From Halopseudomonas formosensis (GTDB taxonomy: Bacteria > Pseudomonadota > Gammaproteobacteria > Pseudomonadales > Pseudomonadaceae), in NCBI RefSeq assembly GCF_900115905.1, contig NZ_FOYD01000015.1:1-59190 (forward strand): 59,190 bases of DNA, read 5' to 3'. Position 1 is the first letter of the stretch; each line of letters begins with the position of its first letter. The position numbers and the translations under genes are program-made. A model generated the notes under the pieces. The model was not told the origin of the DNA, did not search any database, and saw only the letters and a program-made list of their open reading frames with translations. Shown here one piece after another: positions 35,030 through 46,247 of the stretch.

Positions 35030-36394
35030 ATGCATACGCCACTGCGCTCCCTGCTGACCACTCTGCTGCTGGTGCTGGTCGGTCTGACCAGCAGCGCGCT
35101 GGCAGAAGAAGGCCGGCAGCCTACCCACGAATTCACCCTGGATAACGGCCTCAAGGTCATCGTCCGTGAGGACCACCGCGCGCCGGTGGTGGTGTCCCAG
35201 CTCTGGTACCGGGTCGGCAGCAGCTACGAACCGCCCGGCCGCACCGGCCTGTCCCACGCCCTCGAGCACATGATGTTCAAGGGCAGCGAACGCCTGGCAC
35301 CGGGCCAGGCCTCGCGACTGCTGAGCAGCCTCGGGGCCCAGGAGAATGCCTTTACCGGGCGCGACTACACCGCCTATTACCAGATACTCAGCCGCGAACA
35401 CTTGCCCATCGCGCTGGAACTGGAAGCCGAGCGCATGCACAAGCTGACGCTGCCCGAGGACGAGTTCCTTCGGGAAATGGAAGTGATCAAGGAAGAACGC
35501 CGTCTGCGGGTCGAGGACAATCCTAACAGCCTGGCTTACGAACGCTTCCTGTCCCAGGCCTACATGGCCAGCCCCTACGGCCAGCCGGTAATCGGCTGGA
35601 TGCACGACCTCGACCGCCTCACCGTGGGCGACATGCGCGAGTGGTACGATCGCTACTACCAGCCGAGCAACGCCATTCTGGTGATCGTCGGTGACGTCCA
35701 GCTCGAGCAGGTGCGCGAGCTGGTGGAGCGCTACTTCGCCCCCCTGCCAGACAAGCCGGCGCCCGATGCCCGGGCGCCGCTGGAGCTGCCCGGCGGTGCC
35801 GAGCGCCAGCTGACCCTACGCCTGCCGGTGCAGATGCCGAGCCTTCTCCTGGGCTTCAACGTGCCCAGCCTGAGCACCGCCGAACAGGCCTGGGAAGTGC
35901 ACGCCCTGCGCCTGCTGGCCGCAGTACTGGACGGCGGTTACAGCGCCCGTCTGGCCAGCAATCTGGAGCGCGGGCCGGCCATCGCCACCTCGGCCTCGGC
36001 CGACTACGACGGTTTTGTCCGGGGTGACAGCCTGTTCCTGCTCTCCGGCATTCCCAATCTGGCCCGTGGGGTAGATCTGGACCAGCTGGAGAAGGCGCTT
36101 CGTGAACAGATCGAACAACTGCAGCAAACCCCGCCGAGTCAGCAGGAGCTGAACCGCGTCCAGGCACAGATGACCGCCGGACTGGTGTACGCCCAGGACA
36201 GCATCAGCCATCAGGCCAACGAGATCGGCAAGCTGGAAAGCATCGGCCTGTCATGGACCCTGCTCGACGAGGACGTCGCCGCACTTCAGGCCATCACCCC
36301 CGAGCAGATCAGCGAGGTTGCCCGTCGCTATCTGGTCCCCGAACGCCTCACCCGCGCCCATATCCTGCCCACCGCGACCGAGGAGACGCCCTGA
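35030..36394 (+). CDS. Periplasmic M16-family zinc peptidase, catalytic subunit (454 aa)
   Basis: A signal peptide (LLTTLLLVLVGLTSSALA) is followed by an M16 peptidase. The inverted zinc motif HxxEH is present as H76-ALE-H80, with the third ligand/catalytic region EVIKEERRLRVEDN near 151-164. FTGRDYTAYYQ and VIVGDVQLEQV are also typical. It is the catalytic member of a pair with the next gene, whose zinc motif is lost; its stop overlaps the partner's ATG by one base (TGATG). Bacterial pairs of this type degrade peptides in the periplasm; the substrate here is unknown. Confidence 0.9.
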   Translation: MHTPLRSLLTTLLLVLVGLTSSALAEEGRQPTHEFTLDNGLKVIVREDHRAPVVVSQLWYRVGSSYEPPGRTGLSHALEHMMFKGSERLAPGQASRLLSSLGAQENAFTGRDYTAYYQILSREHLPIALELEAERMHKLTLPEDEFLREMEVIKEERRLRVEDNPNSLAYERFLSQAYMASPYGQPVIGWMHDLDRLTVGDMREWYDRYYQPSNAILVIVGDVQLEQVRELVERYFAPLPDKPAPDARAPLELPGGAERQLTLRLPVQMPSLLLGFNVPSLSTAEQAWEVHALRLLAAVLDGGYSARLASNLERGPAIATSASADYDGFVRGDSLFLLSGIPNLARGVDLDQLEKALREQIEQLQQTPPSQQELNRVQAQMTAGLVYAQDSISHQANEIGKLESIGLSWTLLDEDVAALQAITPEQISEVARRYLVPERLTRAHILPTATEETP

Positions 36395-37968
36395 TGGCTG
36401 CCAATACCACCCGGCGCTGGATCGCCGCACTGCTGACTGTCGCTGTACTGGCCGTGGTGCTGTGGCAGCTCTACGAACCTGCCCCCGCGCCACTGTCACC
36501 CGAGCCAGTGACCGGGGTACCAGCCGAACAGACCGGGCCGGCGGACGCCGAACCGGAGGATGCCGTCAGCGAGCTGTTGCCGGCACTGGAGTCGCTGCAA
36601 CGTATCGATCTTGATCAGGCTCCGGCGCGGCGCAACCTGGACCTGCAGCACTGGGTGACCGAACAGGGCGCGCGGGTGTATTTCATGCCTGCGTCCGAGC
36701 TGCCGATGCTGGATGTGCAGGTGCTGTTCGCCGCCGGCGCCAGCCGCGACGGGGACCAGCCGGGCCTGGCCATGCTCACCAACGGCATGCTCAACGAGGG
36801 CACCGGCAGCAAGGATGCCGGCGCCATCGCCGCCGCCTTCGAACAGCTGGGAGCACGCTTCACCAACAGCTCGCACCGGGACATGGCGCTGGTCGGCCTG
36901 CGTACCCTGACCGAGCAGGACAAGCTCGATCCGGCATTGGCCCTGTTCTCCGAGGTCATGTCGCGCCCGAGCTTTCCCGAAGACGCCTTCGAGCGCCTGC
37001 GCAACCAGCTGCTGGCCAGCCAGCGGCTGCGGCTGCAGCGCCCGGGGGCACTGGCCAGCGAGGCCTTCTGGGCCGATCTCTACCCGCAGCATCCCTATGG
37101 CAGCCTGCCCGAGGGCACAGCGGAGAGCCTGACCGGCATCAGCATTGCCGACCTCGAGCAATTCCACCGTCGCTTCTACAGCGCCGGCAATGCGGTGATC
37201 GCCCTGGTCGGCGACATCGACCGCGCCGGGGCCGAACGCATTGCCCAACGGCTGGCCAACGCCCTGCCCCAGGGACCGGCCGCCGAGTCCACCCCGGCTC
37301 CCGAGCCGATCACCAGCAGCCACCGGCATATCGAGTTCAATGGCCAGCAGACCCATGTACTGGTGGGCCAGCACGGCATCAGCCGGCATGATCCGGACTA
37401 CGTAGCCCTCTACGTAGGCAACCAGATACTTGGCGGCTCCGGCTTCGGCTCGCGGCTGATGGAGGAGATCCGCGAGACTCGGGGACTGTCCTATTCGGTC
37501 AGCAGCAATCTGATCCCGATGCAGGCCACCGGGCCCTTCATGATAAGCATGCAGACCCGCGCCGACCAGGTGGATCAGGCACTGGAGGTCATCCACCAGA
37601 GTCTCGACCGCTTCATCAGCGAAGGGCCGACCGAGGCGGAGCTGATACGTACCCGCCGGCAGATCAGCGGCGAGTTCCCGCTGAGCACGGCCAACAATGC
37701 GGCCATTGTCGGCCAGCTCGGGGTGATAGGTTTCTACGGACTGCCGCTCAACCACCTTCAGCTGTTCCTTGATCAGGTGCAGGCCCTGACCACCGAAGAC
37801 ATTCGCCAGGCCTTCGCCCGGCACTTCGACCCCGAACGGCGGCTGGTGGTAACCGTCGGGCCTGCGGCCCTTGCTGTGCCGCAAGCCGAAGAGCAGCTCG
37901 ACGAAGAAGTGCAGCCCGAAGAAGACGCATTGCGCGTCCCGGCGACCACAACGGAGTCGGCCCCATGA
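36394..37968 (+). CDS. M16-family peptidase-like protein, non-catalytic subunit (524 aa)
   Basis: The start at 36394 (MAANTTRRWIAALLTVAVLA) gives an N-terminal membrane anchor (about 10-28) and a Pro/Glu-rich linker. The M16 fold begins near residue 80. At the position of the HxxEH motif it reads GLAMLTNGMLNEGT, so the zinc ligands are absent, but the R/Y-type C-terminal pocket ETRGLSYSVSSNLIP is kept. This is the expected non-catalytic partner of the preceding protease. An acidic tail (EEQLDEEVQPEEDALR) ends the protein. Its stop overlaps the rsmD start (ATGA). Confidence 0.88.
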   Translation: MAANTTRRWIAALLTVAVLAVVLWQLYEPAPAPLSPEPVTGVPAEQTGPADAEPEDAVSELLPALESLQRIDLDQAPARRNLDLQHWVTEQGARVYFMPASELPMLDVQVLFAAGASRDGDQPGLAMLTNGMLNEGTGSKDAGAIAAAFEQLGARFTNSSHRDMALVGLRTLTEQDKLDPALALFSEVMSRPSFPEDAFERLRNQLLASQRLRLQRPGALASEAFWADLYPQHPYGSLPEGTAESLTGISIADLEQFHRRFYSAGNAVIALVGDIDRAGAERIAQRLANALPQGPAAESTPAPEPITSSHRHIEFNGQQTHVLVGQHGISRHDPDYVALYVGNQILGGSGFGSRLMEEIRETRGLSYSVSSNLIPMQATGPFMISMQTRADQVDQALEVIHQSLDRFISEGPTEAELIRTRRQISGEFPLSTANNAAIVGQLGVIGFYGLPLNHLQLFLDQVQALTTEDIRQAFARHFDPERRLVVTVGPAALAVPQAEEQLDEEVQPEEDALRVPATTTESAP

Positions 37969-38543
37969 AGCCCGGCAAGTCCCGTCCCAGCCAGTTGCGC
38001 ATCATCGCCGGCGAGTGGCGCAGCCGCCGTTTCACCTTCATCGAGCAGCCGGGCCTGCGGCCGACCCCGGACCGGGTCCGGGAGACCCTGTTCAACTGGC
38101 TGAGTTTCCGCGTTGAAGGCGCCCGCTGCCTGGACCTGTTCACCGGCAGCGGAGCACTGACGCTGGAGGCGCTGTCCCGCGGCGCCGGGCATGTCCTGGC
38201 CTGTGACCTGAGCCGCGAGGTGGTGCAGACCCTGCGCGGGCATCTGCAGACCCTGAACTGCGACCGTGCCGAGGTGCGCCAGCATGACGCCCTGACCCTG
38301 TTGGCCAGCCCGCCGCCCGAGCCCTTCGACCTGGTGTTTGCCGACCCGCCATTCCACCAGAACCTGCTGGAGCCGGCCTGCGTGGCCCTGGAAGCCAATG
38401 GCTGGCTCACCGCTGAAGCGCTCATCTACACCGAAAGCGAGACCCCACCCGAGCAGCTTGCCCACCCGGCCAACTGGCATCTGCACCGGCAGAAGAAGGC
38501 CGGTCAGGTGTGGTACAGCCTGTGGCAGCGACGAGGCCAGTAG
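37965..38543 (+). CDS. rsmD: 16S rRNA (guanine966-N2)-methyltransferase RsmD (192 aa)
   Basis: QLRIIAGEWRSRRF at the N-terminus, LRPTPDRVRETLFNWL, SAM-binding CLDLFTGSGALTLEALSRGA and catalytic DLVFADPPF are the RsmD motifs in order. The enzyme methylates G966 of 16S rRNA on the assembled small subunit. The ATG overlaps the end of the M16 gene, so the three genes form one operon; coaD follows 42 bases later. Confidence 0.95.
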   Translation: MKPGKSRPSQLRIIAGEWRSRRFTFIEQPGLRPTPDRVRETLFNWLSFRVEGARCLDLFTGSGALTLEALSRGAGHVLACDLSREVVQTLRGHLQTLNCDRAEVRQHDALTLLASPPPEPFDLVFADPPFHQNLLEPACVALEANGWLTAEALIYTESETPPEQLAHPANWHLHRQKKAGQVWYSLWQRRGQ

Positions 38544-39065
<522 letters not shown>

Positions 39066-39085
39066 CCCGCTTTATTCCGGAGTAG

Positions 39086-41005
<1,920 letters not shown>

Positions 41006-41019
<14 letters not shown>

Positions 41020-42820
41020 CCGCCTGCTCCAGACGCTCCTCGTCGTTCACCGGCACCCCCTGTCCAAGACCGGCGTGACCGCGCAGCAGGTGACGGCGGA
41101 TGCGGTCCAGGTAATTCAGATCGTTCAGCAGCGAGGTAGCCTGCCAGCCGTCCAATTCACGGTTGCGCAGTTGCTGCTGCAGGGTGCGCTGGAAGTCACT
41201 GGTAAACAGCGCCGCTCTGGCATCACTGTCCTGCAGCAGATACGCCGCATCGCTATCGGCATGATTGGCCCAATCGCGCAGCTCGAGCAACAGCAGACCA
41301 CACTGTTCACGCAGGCGGGAATAGGCCTCGCGCAGGACCGGATGTGGGCTGTCGATATGTTTGCGCAGGTTTACCTGCAGATGCCTGGCTGCCTTGACTG
41401 CGGTCACCAGATCCCGCGCCGCCATGGTGGTATTGAGCAGGGCGTGCTGCTGCTCGGGCAACAGTGACACGTCCAGCCTGGACATGAAGTCCACCATATC
41501 GGCGAAGACTCCCTTGATATGCTGCTCGTAGAGGGCGTCGGCATCCTCGCGCAGCTCCATCGGCACCGGCTGCCGGACCGCCTGATGCAACTGGACAGTG
41601 CTCATCTCGGCCAGATTGCCGGGCAGATACATGGCCGCACCCACCACCTGCCGACTCAGCTGTGCCAGATGCTGCAGCTCCTGGCCCAGTACCTTGAGCG
41701 CCGTATCGGCATGCACCAGCGCCGAATCGTTGACATAGAGTCCGTGGGCACGCGACCGCTCACTGAGCAGGCCCTCCGCTTCGGGCGGTCGCGGCTCGTC
41801 GGGCAGCCAGCGCTCCAGCAGGCGGACCAGCAACAGTGCCCAGGGCAGCGTCAATGCCAGGCCGAAGACGTTGTACAGGGTATGGAAGATGGCCAGCTTG
41901 AGCATGTGCTCATCCGACCCCAGACCAGCCAGCTGCGCCAGCCACTCGACCGCTGCCACCAGCGGATGCAGCATCAGCAGGGCGCCGCCGGCGGTGACCA
42001 GGTTGAAGATCAGGTGGGTAGCGGCAATCCGGCGTCCGGCATTATTGCTGCCAATGGCGGCGAACAGGGCTGTGGCGGTGGAACCGAGGTTGGCACCTAT
42101 GACCAGCGCCAGGGCGTTGTCGTAATTCACCTGGCCCGCCGCCAGGGCCGCCAGCGTAAGCACCAGGGTGGCGTGGCTGGACTGCATGATGACAGTGGCC
42201 AGCGCACCTATAAGCACGAACAGGAAGACGCCGGCCCACCCATCGACCGCGAAACGGGCCAGATCGAAGGCCCCTTCGAAGCCGCTGAAGCCGGTTTTCA
42301 TCAGATCGATGCCGAGGAACACCAGGCCGATGCCCAGCAGCGCCAGGCCACCACCCCGCCAGCCGGCCTCCTCGCGCCGGGCGAGAAAGACACCGAAGGC
42401 CAGCATAGGCATCGACAGTTGCGCCATGTTGAGCTTGAGGCCGGCCAGGGCAATCAGCCAGGCGCCGGAGGTGGTACCCAAGTTGGCGCCGAGCGTCAGA
42501 CCCACACCACCCAGGGTGTTGATCAGGCCGGCACTGAGAAAGGCAATCCCCAGCAGGGTCACCAGGGTACTGGACTGCACCGCGGCGGTACTGACTATGC
42601 CCACCAGCAGGCTCTTCCACAGGCCGCTGGTACTCCACTTGAGCCAGCGTTCCAGCGCACCGCCGGAGAAGGCCCGGAAGCCCTCCTCCAGTCGTCCGAT
42701 ACCCATGACAAAAAGGCCGACCCCGGCTGCCAGGGTGGCCAATTCGGTACTCCAGATCATCAAACCGAGCAACAACAGCAGCAGAGCCGGAAACCAGATC
42801 CGCCCGATCGATCTTTCCAT
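41006..42820 (-). CDS. Na/Pi cotransporter family protein with C-terminal PhoU-like domain (604 aa)
   Basis: About nine membrane spans fill residues 1-340. Two inverted family repeats are visible: STAAVQSSTLVTLLGIAF with GANLGTTSGAW, and IMQSSHATLVLTLAALAAG with GANLGSTATALF (QSS and GANLG motifs of the NptA/YjbB family, COG1283). The C-terminal 230 residues form helical PhoU-like bundles. Members move phosphate with sodium; direction and physiological role vary. The gene converges on and overlaps ggt by 14 bases. Confidence 0.88.
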
Positions 42821-42882
42821 TACCGCCCCGACAGCGTTCAGACGGGCTCCAACTACCGCACTACCCGGTGCGCAGTGCCTTG

Positions 42883-43221
42883 TCAGAGATTCTCGTCGCG
42901 CTGCTTGCGACCGTAGCCGGCCTTGGTGCAGCCCAGACAGCGCATGAAGGTTTCCCGACCGGGACGCACGACCAGCTCCTGACCGGCCTCGGCGGTATTG
43001 CCGGCCAGCGCGGTGAACGGCAGGCTCACGACGAATGCCGCCGCACCTACTGCTGTGATGGCCGCGCCGATCGGGCGGGCAATGATCAGGTCACCCACCA
43101 TGGCAAAGATGCCCGGATTCTCGACGTGTTCCTGATAACCGTAATTGGCCTCGGCGGCCATGACACTACCGGCGAGCAGCATGCCGGCGAACAGAGCAGT
43201 GATGTGACGTAACAGGCGCAT
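42883..43221 (-). CDS. Small exported/membrane protein of unknown function (112 aa)
   Basis: The start at 43221 ([20 protein letters not shown]) has AGGGA at good spacing and gives a signal peptide cleaved after VMAA. Earlier codons in the frame run into a region with no family resemblance and are rejected. A second hydrophobic stretch ([20 protein letters not shown], then LPFTALAG) near residues 48-75 suggests one membrane span. The C-terminus has [20 protein letters not shown] with a CxxC pair. Similar small proteins are conserved in pseudomonads under uninformative names. Confidence 0.7.
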   Translation of the reverse strand: MRLLRHITALFAGMLLAGSVMAAEANYGYQEHVENPGIFAMVGDLIIARPIGAAITAVGAAAFVVSLPFTALAGNTAEAGQELVVRPGRETFMRCLGCTKAGYGRKQRDENL

Positions 43222-43373
43222 AGTGGTATCCCTGAGTGTGAGCCCGATAATCGGCATTATTATGTTCAGGCACTCCGTCCCGAAGTGCCGACAGCGCCAT
43301 TGTAGGCTCTTTGAGCATATTAGAAAATCTGCCGAGTGGCAAAGCGCTACCCGGCGCACACTTCCGCCGCCAC

Positions 43374-44186
43374 TCAGCTCTGGCAGTGTCGGCAGAACAC
43401 GCTGCTGCGCTGACCCAGGCGGCATTCGGACAATGTCGTGCCACACAGTTTGCACAGCTGACCGGCACGCCCATAGACGAACAACTCCTGCTGGAAGTAC
43501 CCGGGCTTGCCATCACCACCGATGAAATCGCGCAGGGTGGTGCCGCCGCTGTCGATGGCTCGCGCCAGCACCTTTCGGATCTCCTCGGCCAGCGCCAGGT
43601 AGCGCGCCCGGCTGATCCGTCCTGCCTCGCGCCGGGGATCGATACCGGCGGCGAACAGCGCCTCGGTTGCATAGATGTTGCCGACCCCGACGACCACGGC
43701 GTTGTCCATGATGAAGGGTTTGACCGCCATGCTGCGCTTGCGCGACAGCTGGTAGAGGCGCTCGCCGGTGAACTCATCGGACAGCGGCTCCGGCCCCAGA
43801 TGGCTGAGCAGCGGATGCTCCGCGCCGGCAGGCTGCCAGAGCATGGCGCCGAAGCGCCGCGGGTCGGTGTAACGCAGGGTCATGCCCGAATCCAGCTCGA
43901 TATCCACGTGCTCATGCTTGAGCACCGGCGTGTCGGCGGGCACCAGCCGCAGGCTGCCGGACATGCCAAGATGACTGATCAGGGTACCGCCGCCGATATC
44001 CAGCAACAGATACTTGGCCCGCCGTCGCACCGCAGTGAAGGTCTGATTCTCGATCTGGATCCCCAGATCCTCGGGGATCGGCCAGCGCAGGCGGGCATCG
44101 CGGACGATCAGCCGGGTCACCCGCCGACCCAGCAGGTGAGGGGCAATCCCGCGGCGGGTGGTTTCGACTTCTGGGAGTTCCGGCAT
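43374..44186 (-). CDS. mutM: Formamidopyrimidine-DNA glycosylase MutM/Fpg (270 aa)
   Basis: Begins [14 protein letters not shown]: Pro2 is the catalytic nucleophile and Glu3 the general acid. DPRRFG and the helix-two-turn-helix [18 protein letters not shown] are present. The C-terminal zinc finger has CKLC and CRHC pairs. It excises 8-oxoguanine and other oxidised purines. The start at 44186 is fixed by Pro2; an ATG five codons upstream would bury it and is rejected. Confidence 0.97.
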   Translation of the reverse strand: MPELPEVETTRRGIAPHLLGRRVTRLIVRDARLRWPIPEDLGIQIENQTFTAVRRRAKYLLLDIGGGTLISHLGMSGSLRLVPADTPVLKHEHVDIELDSGMTLRYTDPRRFGAMLWQPAGAEHPLLSHLGPEPLSDEFTGERLYQLSRKRSMAVKPFIMDNAVVVGVGNIYATEALFAAGIDPRREAGRISRARYLALAEEIRKVLARAIDSGGTTLRDFIGGDGKPGYFQQELFVYGRAGQLCKLCGTTLSECRLGQRSSVFCRHCQS

Positions 44187-44249
44187 CGAGGCTTCCTTCA
44201 AGGCAACAGCAGGCAGGCCATTGTATCAAGACCGCCCTGTCGCAGGTGT

Positions 44250-45590
44250 TCAGCCCTGCAGCCAGTGGGTGACCAGCAGCAGGATCAGCAGCAACGGCAG
44301 TACCGTGGCGACGAATCGCCCATTCCAGCCGAACACCACCTCGCTGGCCCGCGAGCCGCTGAAGCGCGCCAGAATGAGCGTCGAGGGCCCGAACGGCGAG
44401 AAGATCATGGCGATCGAGAAACCGCACATCAGACCCAGCGCCGGGGTCAGAATGGGTACACCCAGTTCGGCCAGCCGTGACAGCAGACCGACCATCAGCG
44501 CCAGCGACACAATGGGCGCGATGCCGATCATCGCCAGGCCTATGATGCCGAACAGGCTGGCCACCCCCACCAGCGCGTTGTACTGCGGAGCCTGCGCCAG
44601 CCAGTCTGCCAGTCCATCCAGCGGCGCCAGCGCCCCCAGCACACCGCCAAGCACGGCCGCGCAGCCGAAGATGAACATCTCGTTGTGCATGGTCACCAGG
44701 TTGCCGGAGACCTGCCTGAGCACCTCGGCTGGGGAGCGCTCGCGCCACAGCACATACAGGCCGATGCCCAGCGGGATGAGGATCATCGCCGCCTGGGAGG
44801 GCGTCAGCACCGTCATCCAGGACAGCAGACCGATGGCGCCGAGCCCGAGAAAGGAGCCGATCAGCAACTGACCCATACCGGTTGCCGGGGTACTGTCGCC
44901 GATCTCGTCGCGCAGGGCGACCAGCGCCGGATTCTCCCGCCGCCAGCCCACCAGCAGCAGAATCAGCGAGGCCGCCAGCCCATAGGGCAGCATCCCCGCC
45001 CAGCTGATATCCGGCATTTCCCGGGTGAGCATGGCAATGGTCACGCTGGTCGGTGCCAGCAGCGGCACCAGGGCAAAGCCGCGCAGGGTGGCTATCATGA
45101 CCGTACGCATCCCGGCACGCCGGCGTTGTTCGTCCAGATCGTAGCGCTGCAGATGCTGCTGCAGGGTGCCGCAGAGCAGCGCCATCATGCCGAAGTTGAG
45201 GATGGAGCCGATGCTGCCGGCGGTGAGCACGTAGCGGGGATAGAGCCACAGGCCCGGGCCGGCCAGCAGCGCCTTGTGCATCTCGCGCAGATGGGGCAGG
45301 TGTCTGGCCAGCAGCTGCATCAACCCCAGGGCCCCGAGAAAGCTTGCATAGTAGGCCCCGGAGGCGGCCAGTTGCCCCCAGGTTTCCTGCTCGGTGCCGA
45401 GCACCGCGAGCAACAGCACCGAGCCGAGGGTGATCAGGCCGAGCACCCGGGGGTAGATCAGCAGCCGCCGGAAATTCAGCAGATAATAGGAAGCAATGGC
45501 TGCGGCGGCGACCCAGCTGAGCTGCGGCCACTGCCCGCCCAGCGCCAGCAGCTCCAGCGCAACACCCAGAGGCAGCAGCCAGGTGATCAC
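44250..45590 (-). CDS. Polytopic membrane protein, transporter-like, function unknown (446 aa)
   Basis: Eleven to twelve hydrophobic spans cover the whole length with few charged loops. It resembles ion-transporter-superfamily permeases in layout: two halves, each ending in a glycine-rich helix (SFLGLGAIGLLSWMTVL and GLMCGFSIAMIFSPFGPSTL), but I cannot assign a substrate. It lies between mutM and a thioesterase, whose stop overlaps its start (ATGA at 45587-45590). A membrane gene at this place beside mutM is, as I recall, also present in P. aeruginosa. Confidence 0.75.
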   Translation of the reverse strand: MITWLLPLGVALELLALGGQWPQLSWVAAAAIASYYLLNFRRLLIYPRVLGLITLGSVLLLAVLGTEQETWGQLAASGAYYASFLGALGLMQLLARHLPHLREMHKALLAGPGLWLYPRYVLTAGSIGSILNFGMMALLCGTLQQHLQRYDLDEQRRRAGMRTVMIATLRGFALVPLLAPTSVTIAMLTREMPDISWAGMLPYGLAASLILLLVGWRRENPALVALRDEIGDSTPATGMGQLLIGSFLGLGAIGLLSWMTVLTPSQAAMILIPLGIGLYVLWRERSPAEVLRQVSGNLVTMHNEMFIFGCAAVLGGVLGALAPLDGLADWLAQAPQYNALVGVASLFGIIGLAMIGIAPIVSLALMVGLLSRLAELGVPILTPALGLMCGFSIAMIFSPFGPSTLILARFSGSRASEVVFGWNGRFVATVLPLLLILLLVTHWLQG

Positions 45591-46015
45591 GGCAGATCTC
45601 TGCGCAGTGCACCCTTCTTGAACACGCCCTCGCCGAAGGCCAGCAGATTGCCGGCCTCATCCAGCAGGTCGCAGCTGGCCATGAAAATCTTGTGCCCCTG
45701 CTTGCGGCAGCTGGCCACGGCACGGACGCGCTCGCCCTCGCCGGCCGGTGCGCTGAAGTTGACATTCATCGACAGGGTAATGGCCACCCGGCGGTCCTGC
45801 GGATCGGCGGCCCAGGTGCCGCACAGGCCCATGGCCACGTCCAGCAGGCTGGCGACCACGCCGCCATGGAGGTTGCCGGCATTGTTGAGATGGCGCTTTT
45901 CCAGAGTGAGGCCGATGACGGCCCGATCGGGCTCGAACTCCAGCAGCTCACCACCGAGCTCCTGAAAAAAACCGGTCACCGAATTCTGAACTACCAGTTT
46001 CTGGTCTTCACTCAT
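45587..46015 (-). CDS. PaaI-like hotdog-fold thioesterase (142 aa)
   Basis: A single hotdog domain: LTLEKRHLNNAGNLHGGVVA with the HGG motif, then SLLDVAMGLCGTWA (the Asp of SLLD is the usual catalytic acid), then ITLSMNVNFSAPA. The family hydrolyses acyl- or aryl-CoA thioesters in the cytosol. It is co-transcribed with the membrane protein at 44250 (ATGA overlap) and diverges from the beta-oxidation operon at 46248, with a 232-base intergenic region that carries the operon's promoter and operator. Confidence 0.87.
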   Translation of the reverse strand: MSEDQKLVVQNSVTGFFQELGGELLEFEPDRAVIGLTLEKRHLNNAGNLHGGVVASLLDVAMGLCGTWAADPQDRRVAITLSMNVNFSAPAGEGERVRAVASCRKQGHKIFMASCDLLDEAGNLLAFGEGVFKKGALRRDLP

Positions 46016-46146
46016 GGATGAGAATCTCGTCGAAGGTTGGCCTGTGCCATGCTGACACCGGGGTGCAGTATGCCATGGTGCAGCAGCGCGGATAATGAGG
46101 GTTGCTGTGGCTTATGCCGGACCATAAGCGTAATGCGCAGGTCGAC

Positions 46147-46175
46147 TTGCACTGGGCACTCGCAGGATTTAATCT
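46147..46175 (+). promoter_or_regulatory. Sigma-70 promoter of the hydroxyacyl-CoA dehydrogenase/thiolase operon
   Basis: TTGCAC (46147-46152), a 17-base spacer and TAATCT (46170-46175) match the sigma-70 consensus in 4/6 and 5/6 positions or better. The predicted start near 46182 leaves a leader of about 66 bases that contains the palindrome at 46200-46214. Confidence 0.65.
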
Positions 46176-46199
46176 CGCAACTCTTTAAACGAAATATCG

Positions 46200-46214
46200 T
46201 TTCGCTCAGCGAAA
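46200..46214. promoter_or_regulatory. Candidate IclR-family operator, copy 1
   Basis: TTTCGCTCAGCGAAA, a perfect palindrome extended by one more pair (G at 46199, C at 46215). It starts 25 bases after the last base of the -10 hexamer, that is, just downstream of the start site, and 34 bases before the ATG. That position suggests repression. Confidence 0.65.
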
Positions 46215-46247
46215 CAAGATAACCAGAGAATACCGAGGAGTCCTTCC

